This document shows positions 1-5,598 of a stretch of 6,822 nt of DNA, piece after piece. Within the stretch, counting starts at the first letter, position 1. The number at the start of each line of letters is the position of its first letter. The stretch is taken from positions 1-6,822 of the forward strand of contig JAEWHN010000284.1 of assembly GCA_023387775.1 (NCBI GenBank), read 5' to 3'. The DNA comes from Pseudomonadota bacterium. Lineage in GTDB: Bacteria > Pseudomonadota > Alphaproteobacteria > Rhizobiales > Rhizobiaceae. A program made the translations under genes and the position numbers. Below the pieces are notes generated by a model. It saw only the letters and a program-made list of their open reading frames with translations. It was not told the DNA's origin and made no database searches.

Positions 1-417
1 CTCTACACGCAGGCCGACCAGGTCGTGTCGCTGTTCGAGCGCGGCGAGGTAGACATTGCAGTGTGGTATCCGGACCGCGCCGGCGTCGCCGCGCAGAAGG
101 GGCTGCCGGTGGCGGTTGCCTATCCGCAGGAGGGCGCGGTTGCCATCAAGCCGAGCGTGGTCATGCCCAAGGGAACGCAGAAGAGCGATCTCGCGCTGAA
201 GTTCATCGACACGGTGCTGTCGGCCGAGAGCCAGAAGTGCTTCTCGGAAGCCGCCTTCATCGGCTCGGTCAACAAGAACGTGAAGCTCTCGGACGAGGCC
301 TCCAAGATCGTGCCGACCGGCGAGGTCGTCGAAAAGCTCCTGTTCCTGGACCCCAACACCATGTCGCAGAAGCTGCCCGAGTGGACGCGCCAGTGGCAGC
401 GCGAAGTCGCGCGCTGA
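1..417 (+). CDS. ABC transporter solute-binding protein, PotD/polyamine type (partial, C-terminal end)
   Basis: The reading frame is open from base 1 to a TGA at 415-417, giving 138 C-terminal residues; the N-terminus and signal peptide lie outside the window. A GTG at 25 is an ordinary internal Val codon, not a start. The visible part has the closing pattern of PotD-like periplasmic binding proteins: a lobe-crossing segment (VDIAVWYPDR), a 'P-x-EG' turn (AYPQEGAVAIKP), a short strand ending in MPKGTQ, then helices with ALKFIDTVLSAE and a final tryptophan-containing helix (PEWTRQWQREV). The protein would capture substrate in the periplasm and hand it to the two permeases encoded downstream. 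The family mostly binds polyamines, but relatives in Rhizobiales bind many other small cations, amino-acid-like or sugar-like compounds, and the ligand pocket is largely missing here. Substrate is therefore unassigned. The family call is supported by the immediately downstream PotA/PotB/PotC-type genes. Confidence 0.88.
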   Translation, partial: LYTQADQVVSLFERGEVDIAVWYPDRAGVAAQKGLPVAVAYPQEGAVAIKPSVVMPKGTQKSDLALKFIDTVLSAESQKCFSEAAFIGSVNKNVKLSDEASKIVPTGEVVEKLLFLDPNTMSQKLPEWTRQWQREVAR

Positions 418-429
418 CAAGCTTTATCG

Positions 430-456
430 GCGGCGGGCAGTTGAAGCGCCCGCCGC
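430..456 (+). promoter_or_regulatory. Intercistronic stem-loop between binding-protein and ATPase genes
   Basis: A perfect 9-bp inverted repeat, GCGGCGGGC at 430-438 and GCCCGCCGC at 448-456, surrounds a 9-base loop. All pairs are G-C. It starts 12 bases after the stop codon of the binding-protein gene. The following bases (GGAACCTCC) contain no U-run, so it is not a standard intrinsic terminator. In several ABC-importer operons (malE-malF is the classic case) a hairpin after the binding-protein gene protects the upstream mRNA or limits read-through, so that binding protein is made in excess. That role is inferred here. Confidence 0.6.
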
Positions 457-465
457 GGAACCTCC

Positions 466-470
466 GAGGT
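466..470 (+). promoter_or_regulatory. Ribosome binding site of the ATPase gene
   Basis: GAGGT at 466-470 lies 5 bases before the GTG at 476 and supports that start. It forms the right half of a near-palindrome (ACCTC-C-GAGGT, 460-470), so it sits in a locally symmetric sequence. Confidence 0.6.
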
Positions 471-475
471 AGATC

Positions 476-1567
476 GTGAGCAGCCTGAAACTCGACCATC
501 TTTCGAAGCACTACGGCGAGGCCGTCATCGTGCGCGACCTCTCGCTGGAGATCGCCAATGGCGAGTTCGTGTCGCTGCTCGGCCCTTCCGGCTGCGGCAA
601 GACGACGGTGCTGCGCATGGTCGCCGGCCTCATAGCGCCGAGCGGAGGAAAGATCACCATCGGCGAGCGCGCGATTACCGTGCTGCCGCCCAACAAGCGG
701 CGGATCGGGCTGGTGTTCCAGTCCTATGCGCTGTTCCCGCACCTCACCGTGTTCGAGAACGTCGCCTTCGGCCTGCGCCGGCAGGGCGTGAAGGGCGCAG
801 AGCTCGAAAAGCGCGTCAAGGATGCGCTGGCGCTGGTGCGGCTTGATGCCTTCGGCGATCGCTATCCGCGCCAGATGTCGGGCGGCCAGCAGCAGCGCGT
901 TGCCATGGCGCGCGCGATTGCGCCGCGTCCCGATGTGTTGCTGTTCGACGAGCCGCTCTCCAACCTCGACGCCAAGCTGCGCGACGAAATGCAGATCGAG
1001 CTGAAGCGGCTGCAGCGCGAACTCGGCATCACCACCCTTTTCGTCACCCATGACCAGGCCGAGGCGCTTTCGCTCTCGGACCGCGTCTGCGTGATGGCGC
1101 AGGGCAATATCGAGCAGTTCGCCTCGCCCGAGGACATCTATCACCGACCCGCGACCGCCTTCGTGGCAAGCTTCATCGGCAAGCCGAACCGGCTCGCCGG
1201 CAAGGTCGTGAGCCGCAACGGGGCAGGGGGCACGGTCGAGATCGGCGGTGAGCTGAGCCTGAACGCCGACCGGCTTGATGTCGCCGCTGGCGGCGAGGTC
1301 GAGCTGTTCCTGCGGCAGGAGGCGATCGAGCTGCGCACGACGCCCGCCGAGGCCCCGGCAAACTCCATTCCCGGCACTGTGCAACTGCGCTCCTTCTCGG
1401 GCGCGCATGTGCAATATGTGGTGCGTATCGGCGGGGGCACCGAAATCGTGGTCGAAGCGCCATCGAGCGGTTCGGCGAGCAATCTCGAAAAGGATGCCTC
1501 GGTCTATCTCGCCGTCGCGCCGGCCAATGTCTTCGCGCTTGCCGCCGCCAAGGGAGCGCGCTCGTGA
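476..1567 (+). CDS. ABC transporter ATP-binding protein, PotA-type
   Basis: This 363-residue cytoplasmic ATPase powers the importer. In order it shows Walker A GPSGCGKT (residues 36-43), the Q-loop glutamine in LVFQSY (Q82), the ABC signature MSGGQQQR (134-141, with Met where Leu is commoner), Walker B VLLFDEP (154-160), the D-loop SNLD (162-165) and the H-loop histidine in VTHDQ (H192). FIGKPN (233-238) marks the start of the C-terminal TOBE/OB-fold regulatory domain, which runs to the end. This two-domain layout and length are normal for the PotA/UgpC/MalK group. The GTG start at 476 is preferred because GAGGT lies 5 bases upstream and the protein then begins at the usual distance before Walker A. 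The end overlaps the next gene by GTGA, implying coupled translation. The sequence does not tell polyamine, Fe3+, phosphonate or other substrates apart; the PotD-like and PotB/C-like partners favour the polyamine-type importer family. Confidence 0.95.
   Translation: MSSLKLDHLSKHYGEAVIVRDLSLEIANGEFVSLLGPSGCGKTTVLRMVAGLIAPSGGKITIGERAITVLPPNKRRIGLVFQSYALFPHLTVFENVAFGLRRQGVKGAELEKRVKDALALVRLDAFGDRYPRQMSGGQQQRVAMARAIAPRPDVLLFDEPLSNLDAKLRDEMQIELKRLQRELGITTLFVTHDQAEALSLSDRVCVMAQGNIEQFASPEDIYHRPATAFVASFIGKPNRLAGKVVSRNGAGGTVEIGGELSLNADRLDVAAGGEVELFLRQEAIELRTTPAEAPANSIPGTVQLRSFSGAHVQYVVRIGGGTEIVVEAPSSGSASNLEKDASVYLAVAPANVFALAAAKGARS
1550..1556 (+). promoter_or_regulatory. Ribosome binding site of the first permease gene
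   Basis: AAGGGAG at 1550-1556 lies inside the end of the ATPase gene, 7 bases before the GTG at 1564. It supports that overlapping GTG as the true start. Confidence 0.6.
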
Positions 1568-2415
1568 GCAACTGGAAGGCGGGCGTGCTGCTTTTCGGGC
1601 CGCTGGCGCTGCTGCTCGTCGGCGTTTTCCTGGTTCCGGTGCTGTTGCTGGCGCCGACCAGCTTTCATGAATATTCGCCCGGCGTGGGCATCGTTGCCAA
1701 TTCCTGGACGCTCGAGAACTACGCCCGCATCTTCACCGACGACTATTATCGCGAGGTGGTGTGGCGCACGCTCTATCTCGGGCTCGGCGTCACCGTCTCC
1801 TGCCTGCTGCTCGGCTATCCGGTGGCCTATCTGATCGTGCGCGGGCCGGCGCGGCTGCGCCTGCCGCTGACGCTGCTGGTCATCTTCCCGCTGATGCTCA
1901 ACCTCGTCGTGCGCTCCTTCGGCTGGATCGCGCTCTTGTCCAATCGCGGGCTCGTCAACAATTTCCTGATGCAGCTCGGCGTCATCGGCGCGCCGCTGAA
2001 GCTGATGTTCAACCTCACCGGCCTGATGATCGGCATGACGCATATCTACCTGCCCTTCATGGTGCTGATGCTGGTGGCCGCGCTGCAGAACGTGCCGCGC
2101 GATGTCGAGGCGGCCGCTGCCACGCTCGGCTCCAGCCGCAGCCATGTGTTCACCTCGGTGACGCTGCCGCTGACCGCGCCGGGCATCATCTCAGGCTCGA
2201 TCCTGGTCTTCGTGCTCACCATCAGCGCGCTGGTCACGCCACGCATGCTGGGCGGGCCGACCTACAAGGTCATGGCGACGCTGATCTATGACGAATACAT
2301 GCAGCTTCTCGACTGGCCGAGCGGCTCGGCCCTGTCGTTCTCGCTGACGGTCATCGCGATTGCCATCATCTGGGCTTCCAGCCGCATCACCAAACGCTGG
2401 GCGGGCATGGCATGA
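1564..2415 (+). CDS. ABC transporter permease, PotB-type
   Basis: This 283-residue inner-membrane protein is one half of the translocation channel. It has about six hydrophobic segments, near residues 7-31, 65-92, 100-125, 150-175, 205-230 and 255-275. The cytoplasmic EAA loop that docks on the ATPase is clear at about 182-206, with EAAATLGSSRSHVF followed by TLPLTAPGI. The 'NYARIF' segment after the first membrane helix and RSFGWIALL near 117-125 are typical of PotB/spermidine-putrescine permeases. The start is a GTG whose GTGA overlaps the ATPase stop, with AAGGGAG 7 bases upstream. Its end overlaps the next permease by ATGA. It should pair with that permease as a heterodimer. Substrate is not deducible from the permease. 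Confidence 0.93.
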   Translation: MSNWKAGVLLFGPLALLLVGVFLVPVLLLAPTSFHEYSPGVGIVANSWTLENYARIFTDDYYREVVWRTLYLGLGVTVSCLLLGYPVAYLIVRGPARLRLPLTLLVIFPLMLNLVVRSFGWIALLSNRGLVNNFLMQLGVIGAPLKLMFNLTGLMIGMTHIYLPFMVLMLVAALQNVPRDVEAAAATLGSSRSHVFTSVTLPLTAPGIISGSILVFVLTISALVTPRMLGGPTYKVMATLIYDEYMQLLDWPSGSALSFSLTVIAIAIIWASSRITKRWAGMA

Positions 2416-3200
2416 ACGAGAGCAAACCCGGTTTCACCGTCACCTCGATTGCGCTGCTGGTCATCCTGTTCCTGCAGGTTCCGGTCATCGTCGTCGTGCT
2501 GGCAGCCTTCAGCACCACCTCCTACCTGACGATTCCGCCGCAGGGGCTGACCCTGAAGTGGTTTGCCAAGGTGCTGAGCGATCCCGTCTATCTCGATGCG
2601 ATCCGCATCAGCCTGACGCTCGCTGTTGGTTCCACGGTTGTTTCGCTGGTGTTGGGCGTGGCGGCGGCCTATGCGCTGTTCAAGCGCATGCTGCCGGGCA
2701 CCGAGGCGTTGACCTCGTTCTTGATGGCGCCGCTGATCCTGCCCTCGGTCGTCATCGGCGTGGCGCTCTTGCAATATTACAGCATGATCGGCTGGCGCGG
2801 CAGCTTTGCAGCTCTGCTTCTGGCGCATGTCATCATCACCGTGCCCTATATCGTGCGCTCCGCGCTCGCCAGCCTCGCCGGCGTCGACATGTCGGTGGAG
2901 GAGGCCGCGCGCGTGCTGGGGGCAAATGGCTTCACCGCTTTCCGGCTGGTCACGCTGCCGCTCATCAAGCCCGGCCTCGTCGCCGGTGCGCTGTTCGCCT
3001 TCGTCACCTCGATGGAGAACGTGCCGGTCACCATCTTCGTCGCCAGCGCCAAGCAGACGACCTTGCCGATCCTCATCTTCTCCTCGGTGGAAATGGGCGT
3101 CGACCCCAGCATCGCCGCGGTCTCGACGCTGCTGATCGTCGCCACCGTCATCGTGCTGTGGCTGGCCGAGCGCTGGACCGGCTTCCACCGCTTCATCTGA
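2412..3200 (+). CDS. ABC transporter permease, PotC-type
   Basis: This 262-residue inner-membrane protein forms the second half of the channel. It has about six hydrophobic segments: a first helix near residues 10-33, then 65-90, 100-123, 132-155, 188-206 and 232-253. The EAA loop is at about 164-188 (EEAARVLGANGFTAF, then TLPLIKPG). The stretch MENVPVTIF near 205-213, followed by a TTLPILIFS segment, matches the usual PotC pattern. The ATG start overlaps the previous stop as ATGA. No strong Shine-Dalgarno is visible just upstream, so translation is probably coupled to the PotB-type gene. With the ATPase and the binding protein it completes a four-part importer. A 16-base gap separates it from the hydrolase gene. 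Confidence 0.93.
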   Translation: MNESKPGFTVTSIALLVILFLQVPVIVVVLAAFSTTSYLTIPPQGLTLKWFAKVLSDPVYLDAIRISLTLAVGSTVVSLVLGVAAAYALFKRMLPGTEALTSFLMAPLILPSVVIGVALLQYYSMIGWRGSFAALLLAHVIITVPYIVRSALASLAGVDMSVEEAARVLGANGFTAFRLVTLPLIKPGLVAGALFAFVTSMENVPVTIFVASAKQTTLPILIFSSVEMGVDPSIAAVSTLLIVATVIVLWLAERWTGFHRFI

Positions 3201-3216
3201 AAATACGGGTACCGAC

Positions 3217-4038
3217 ATGAGCTTGACCAGCAAGGGCTTTCCGCTGTTCCTCACCTTTGATCTCGATGCCGAGACCATGTGGACGGCACGCGACCCGTCC
3301 TATGCCTCGCGGCCGATCCTGATGTCGCAGGGCGCCTATGGCTGGAAGGTCGGCACCGGCCGCGTGCTGGAGCTTCTGGCGCGCTACGGCATCACCTCCA
3401 CCTTCTTCGTGCCAGGTCTCGTCATCGACCAGCGGCCCGAGCTGATGGAGCAGATCCTGAAGGCCGGGCACGAGATCGCGCACCACAGCTACAGCCATGC
3501 CTGGATCCTCAGCCTCACGCCCGAGCAGGAGCGCGAGGAGATGGAGAAGGGCATCGAGGCGATCCAGCGTGTCACCGGCCGCAAGCCGCGCGGCTGGCGC
3601 TCGCCGGCGGCCGAGATCAGCGCTGTCACCATGCCGATGCTGGTGGAATACGGCTTCGACTATTCGTCGAACTTCTTCGACGATGACTCGCCCTATCTGC
3701 ACACGGTTGAAGGCAAGAAGACCGACATCGTCGAGCTGCCCTTCCGCTGGGTGCTCGATGACGCGCCGTTCTTCCAGTATTCCATCGTGCTGCCCGGCCG
3801 CACCATGCAGGCGCCCTCGGCGGTGGCCGAGGTCTGGAAGTCGGAGTTCGACACGCTCTATGCCGAAGGTCGCATGATGATGGTGGGCATGCACCCGCAG
3901 CTCATCGGCCAGCCCTCGCGGCTGAAGGCGCTGGAAGCGCTGATCGAGCATGCGCTGAGCCACCCCAATGTCTGGATCGGCCGCTGCGACGAGATCGTCG
4001 ACGACATGCGCCCGAAGCTGAAGGCAGCCGGGCGGTGA
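3217..4038 (+). CDS. CE4-fold hydrolase, polysaccharide deacetylase family (HpPgdA/PuuE/imidase-like)
   Basis: This 273-residue protein has the motifs of the NodB/CE4 superfamily. TFDLDAET (residues 13-20) replaces the classical TFDDG and keeps two aspartates, D15 and D17. HSYSH (90-94) is the metal-binding H-(S/T)-x-x-H motif, preceded by AGHEIAH. RSPAAE (128-133) stands at the motif-3 position. HPQLIGQPSR (226-235) supplies the late histidine, H226. The wording FFVPG, LPFRWVLDDAP and the C-terminal HPNVWIG segment resemble, from memory, the Helicobacter HpPgdA branch. That branch also contains the PuuE allantoinase and the cyclic imide hydrolase of Pseudomonas putida. No signal peptide or membrane anchor is visible, so it should act in the cytoplasm, which argues against a cell-wall role. 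Hydrolysis of an imported acetamide, amide or cyclic imide/ureide is plausible; the exact substrate is unknown. The ATG at 3217 has only a weak ribosome site. The end overlaps the next gene by GTGA. Confidence 0.88.
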   Translation: MSLTSKGFPLFLTFDLDAETMWTARDPSYASRPILMSQGAYGWKVGTGRVLELLARYGITSTFFVPGLVIDQRPELMEQILKAGHEIAHHSYSHAWILSLTPEQEREEMEKGIEAIQRVTGRKPRGWRSPAAEISAVTMPMLVEYGFDYSSNFFDDDSPYLHTVEGKKTDIVELPFRWVLDDAPFFQYSIVLPGRTMQAPSAVAEVWKSEFDTLYAEGRMMMVGMHPQLIGQPSRLKALEALIEHALSHPNVWIGRCDEIVDDMRPKLKAAGR

Positions 4039-4790
4039 GCCAGGGTTTTGCAGGCCGCCGCATCGTGGTGACGGGAGCTGCCCAGGGCATCGGGCTCGCG
4101 ACGGTCGAGCGCTTCGTGGCGGCGGGCGCGAGGGTAGGTTGCCTTGACCGCGATGCGCAGGCGCTGGCGGCGCTGACCGAACGTGTCAAGGCGGAAACCA
4201 TCCATTCTGCGGTTTGTGACGTAGCCGATTCGACCGAGGTGACGAGAGCCATCGAAGCCTGCGCCGAAGCTCTTGGCGGCTTGGATGGCGTAGTCAATTC
4301 GGCCGGGGTCGATCTGGTGAGCCCGATCGAGGAGATGAGCGACGAGGCCTGGGCGCGCATCATGGCCGTCAATCTCAATGGCCCGATGCATGTCTGCCGC
4401 GCGGCGTTTCCGCATCTGCGCGCGGCTGGCGGCGGCACCATCGTCAATGTGTCATCCGGGGCAGGGCTGCAGCCGCTGCGCCATCGCAGCGCCTATTCGG
4501 CGTCCAAGGCAGCACTGCAGATGTTCTCCAAATCGCTCTCCATGGAAGCGGCCGAGTTCGGCATCCGTGTCAACACGGTCTGCCCGGGTGCCGTGGAAAC
4601 GGCGCTGCTGCATTCCAGCATCACCGAGGACACTGACGCAGCCCTTGCCGCCATCCGCAACCGCTACGCGCTCGGTCGCATCGCCTCGCCCGACGAGATC
4701 GCGGCAGCGATCTTCTGGCTGTCGGGGCCGGAGTCGTCCTATGTCACCGGCACGGCCATGGCCGTCGACGGCGGCCGCACATTCCATTGA
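4035..4790 (+). CDS. Short-chain dehydrogenase/reductase (SDR), first of two
   Basis: This 251-residue classical SDR is an NAD(P)-dependent oxidoreductase of a hydroxyl or carbonyl group. The Rossmann glycine motif TGAAQGIG is at residues 13-20. The acidic D38 at the end of the second strand (CLDRD) favours NAD(H) over NADP(H). CDV (61-63) contacts adenine, and NSAG (88-91) stands for the usual NNAG. The catalytic tetrad is complete: N113 in VNLNG, S141 in VSS, Y154 and K158 in YSASK. The C-terminus (YVTGTAMAVDGGRTFH) is typical and the length is normal. The start is a GTG in a GTGA overlap with the hydrolase stop, so translation is probably coupled; a weak GAAGG lies about 10 bases upstream. 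The family is too diverse to name a substrate. Its place between two C-N hydrolases suggests a catabolic role on the same imported compound. Confidence 0.93.
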   Translation: MSQGFAGRRIVVTGAAQGIGLATVERFVAAGARVGCLDRDAQALAALTERVKAETIHSAVCDVADSTEVTRAIEACAEALGGLDGVVNSAGVDLVSPIEEMSDEAWARIMAVNLNGPMHVCRAAFPHLRAAGGGTIVNVSSGAGLQPLRHRSAYSASKAALQMFSKSLSMEAAEFGIRVNTVCPGAVETALLHSSITEDTDAALAAIRNRYALGRIASPDEIAAAIFWLSGPESSYVTGTAMAVDGGRTFH

Positions 4791-4801
4791 TTGGGGCCAC
4801 T

Positions 4802-4806
4802 GAGGT
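4802..4806 (+). promoter_or_regulatory. Ribosome binding site deciding the start of the second SDR
   Basis: GAGGT at 4802-4806 lies 8 bases before the ATG at 4815. It decides in favour of that ATG over the in-frame TTG at 4791, which directly follows the previous stop codon and has no ribosome site of its own at a proper distance. Confidence 0.7.
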
Positions 4807-4814
4807 TTGAACGC

Positions 4815-5573
4815 ATGAGTGCAGGGACGGGTCGTTTCGAGGGCAAGCTCGCCATGGTCACCGGCGCCGGCAACGGCATCGGCGCGGCGACGGCCCGGCG
4901 CTTCCTCGCGGAAGGGGCGCGTGTCGCGGCGATCGACCTCGACGCCGCCGGCCTGGCCGAAGGTCTTGGCGATCTGCCTCAGGACCGCGCGATGACCATG
5001 GCCGGCGACTGCACGGATGCTGCCGTTCTGGAAGCATTCCATGCGGCGGCGACCGAAAAATTCGGGCCGGTCGACATCCTCTTCAACAATGTCGGCCAGA
5101 GCGGTCGCGAGCGCTCCGCGCCCTTCCATGCCTCGCAGGAAGATGTCTGGCGCTTTGTCTTTGAAGTCTCGCTGTTCAGCACCATGCGGCTCTCCCGCCT
5201 CGTTGCGCCGGCCATGCGCGAACGCGGCGGCCGCATCGTCAACATGTCGAGCGACGCCGCTTTCGTCGGCGATGCAGGGCTGGTCGACTATGCCACGGCC
5301 AAGATGGGCATCGTGGGCTTTACCCGTTCGCTGGCGCGGGAACTGGCACCGCATGGCGTGACGGTGAACGCGGTCGCGCCCGGCGCCATCCGCACCCGCG
5401 CGCATGACAAGATGCCGGCAGACGTGCTGGACCGCATCAAGGCGGCGACGCCGGCAGGTTTCGTCGGCGAGCCTGAGGATGTGGCCGGCGTGGTCTGCTT
5501 CCTCGCCAGCCAGGACGCGCGCTTCATCACCGGCCAGACGCTGCTGATCGACGGCGGCCGCTGGATGATCTGA
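4815..5573 (+). CDS. Short-chain dehydrogenase/reductase (SDR), second of two, lacking the usual catalytic Asn
   Basis: This 252-residue classical SDR has TGAGNGIG at residues 16-23, the acidic D41 (AIDLD) favouring NAD(H), GDCTD near 64-68, NNVG at 91-94, and S146, Y159, K163 (MSS, YATAK) for catalysis. The C-terminal FITGQTLLIDGGRW is typical. At the position where most classical SDRs have the fourth catalytic residue, Asn in 'VNL', this protein reads EVSLFS, with Ser at 119. The first SDR keeps Asn there. The substitution occurs in some active SDRs but may weaken the proton relay. The ATG at 4815 was chosen because of GAGGT 8 bases upstream; an in-frame TTG at 4791 would add eight residues (MGPLRFER) that are not SDR-like. 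The two SDRs differ strongly in sequence outside their motifs, so they are not a recent duplication and probably act on different intermediates. Substrate is unknown. Confidence 0.92.
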   Translation: MSAGTGRFEGKLAMVTGAGNGIGAATARRFLAEGARVAAIDLDAAGLAEGLGDLPQDRAMTMAGDCTDAAVLEAFHAAATEKFGPVDILFNNVGQSGRERSAPFHASQEDVWRFVFEVSLFSTMRLSRLVAPAMRERGGRIVNMSSDAAFVGDAGLVDYATAKMGIVGFTRSLARELAPHGVTVNAVAPGAIRTRAHDKMPADVLDRIKAATPAGFVGEPEDVAGVVCFLASQDARFITGQTLLIDGGRWMI

Positions 5574-5588
5574 CCGAATTTTTCCGCC

Positions 5589-5593
5589 GGAGG
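5589..5593 (+). promoter_or_regulatory. Ribosome binding site of the amidase gene
   Basis: GGAGG at 5589-5593, 5 bases before the ATG at 5599, is the strongest Shine-Dalgarno in the window and fixes the amidase start. Confidence 0.75.
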
Positions 5594-5598
5594 CCGCC

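Noticed and set aside
269..1414. A 381-codon minus-strand frame opposite the ATPase.
   Set aside because: It has low-complexity, shadow-like composition, no motif, and is fully antisense to a complete ABC ATPase.
3201..3216. The gap before the CE4-fold gene was checked for a separate promoter or terminator.
   Set aside because: At 16 bases, with no inverted repeat or promoter-like boxes, it reads as an ordinary gap inside an operon.
2286..3278. A 330-codon minus-strand frame opposite the PotC-type permease.
   Set aside because: It is rich in His/Gln/Asp/Arg, the usual antisense image of hydrophobic GC-rich codons, and has no membrane or enzyme motif.
3217..4038. Naming the CE4-fold gene as a nodulation NodB-type chitooligosaccharide deacetylase.
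   Set aside because: The motifs are not NodB-like (TFDLDAE and RSPAAE), and no nodA or nodC neighbour is present.
5553..5598. A 7-bp inverted repeat, GGCGGCC (5553-5559) and GGCCGCC (5592-5598), which could sequester the amidase ribosome site; a TTTTT run lies between.
   Set aside because: The loop of 32 bases is long, the arms are common GC words in this sequence, and the T-run does not follow a stem. It is neither a terminator nor a convincing switch.
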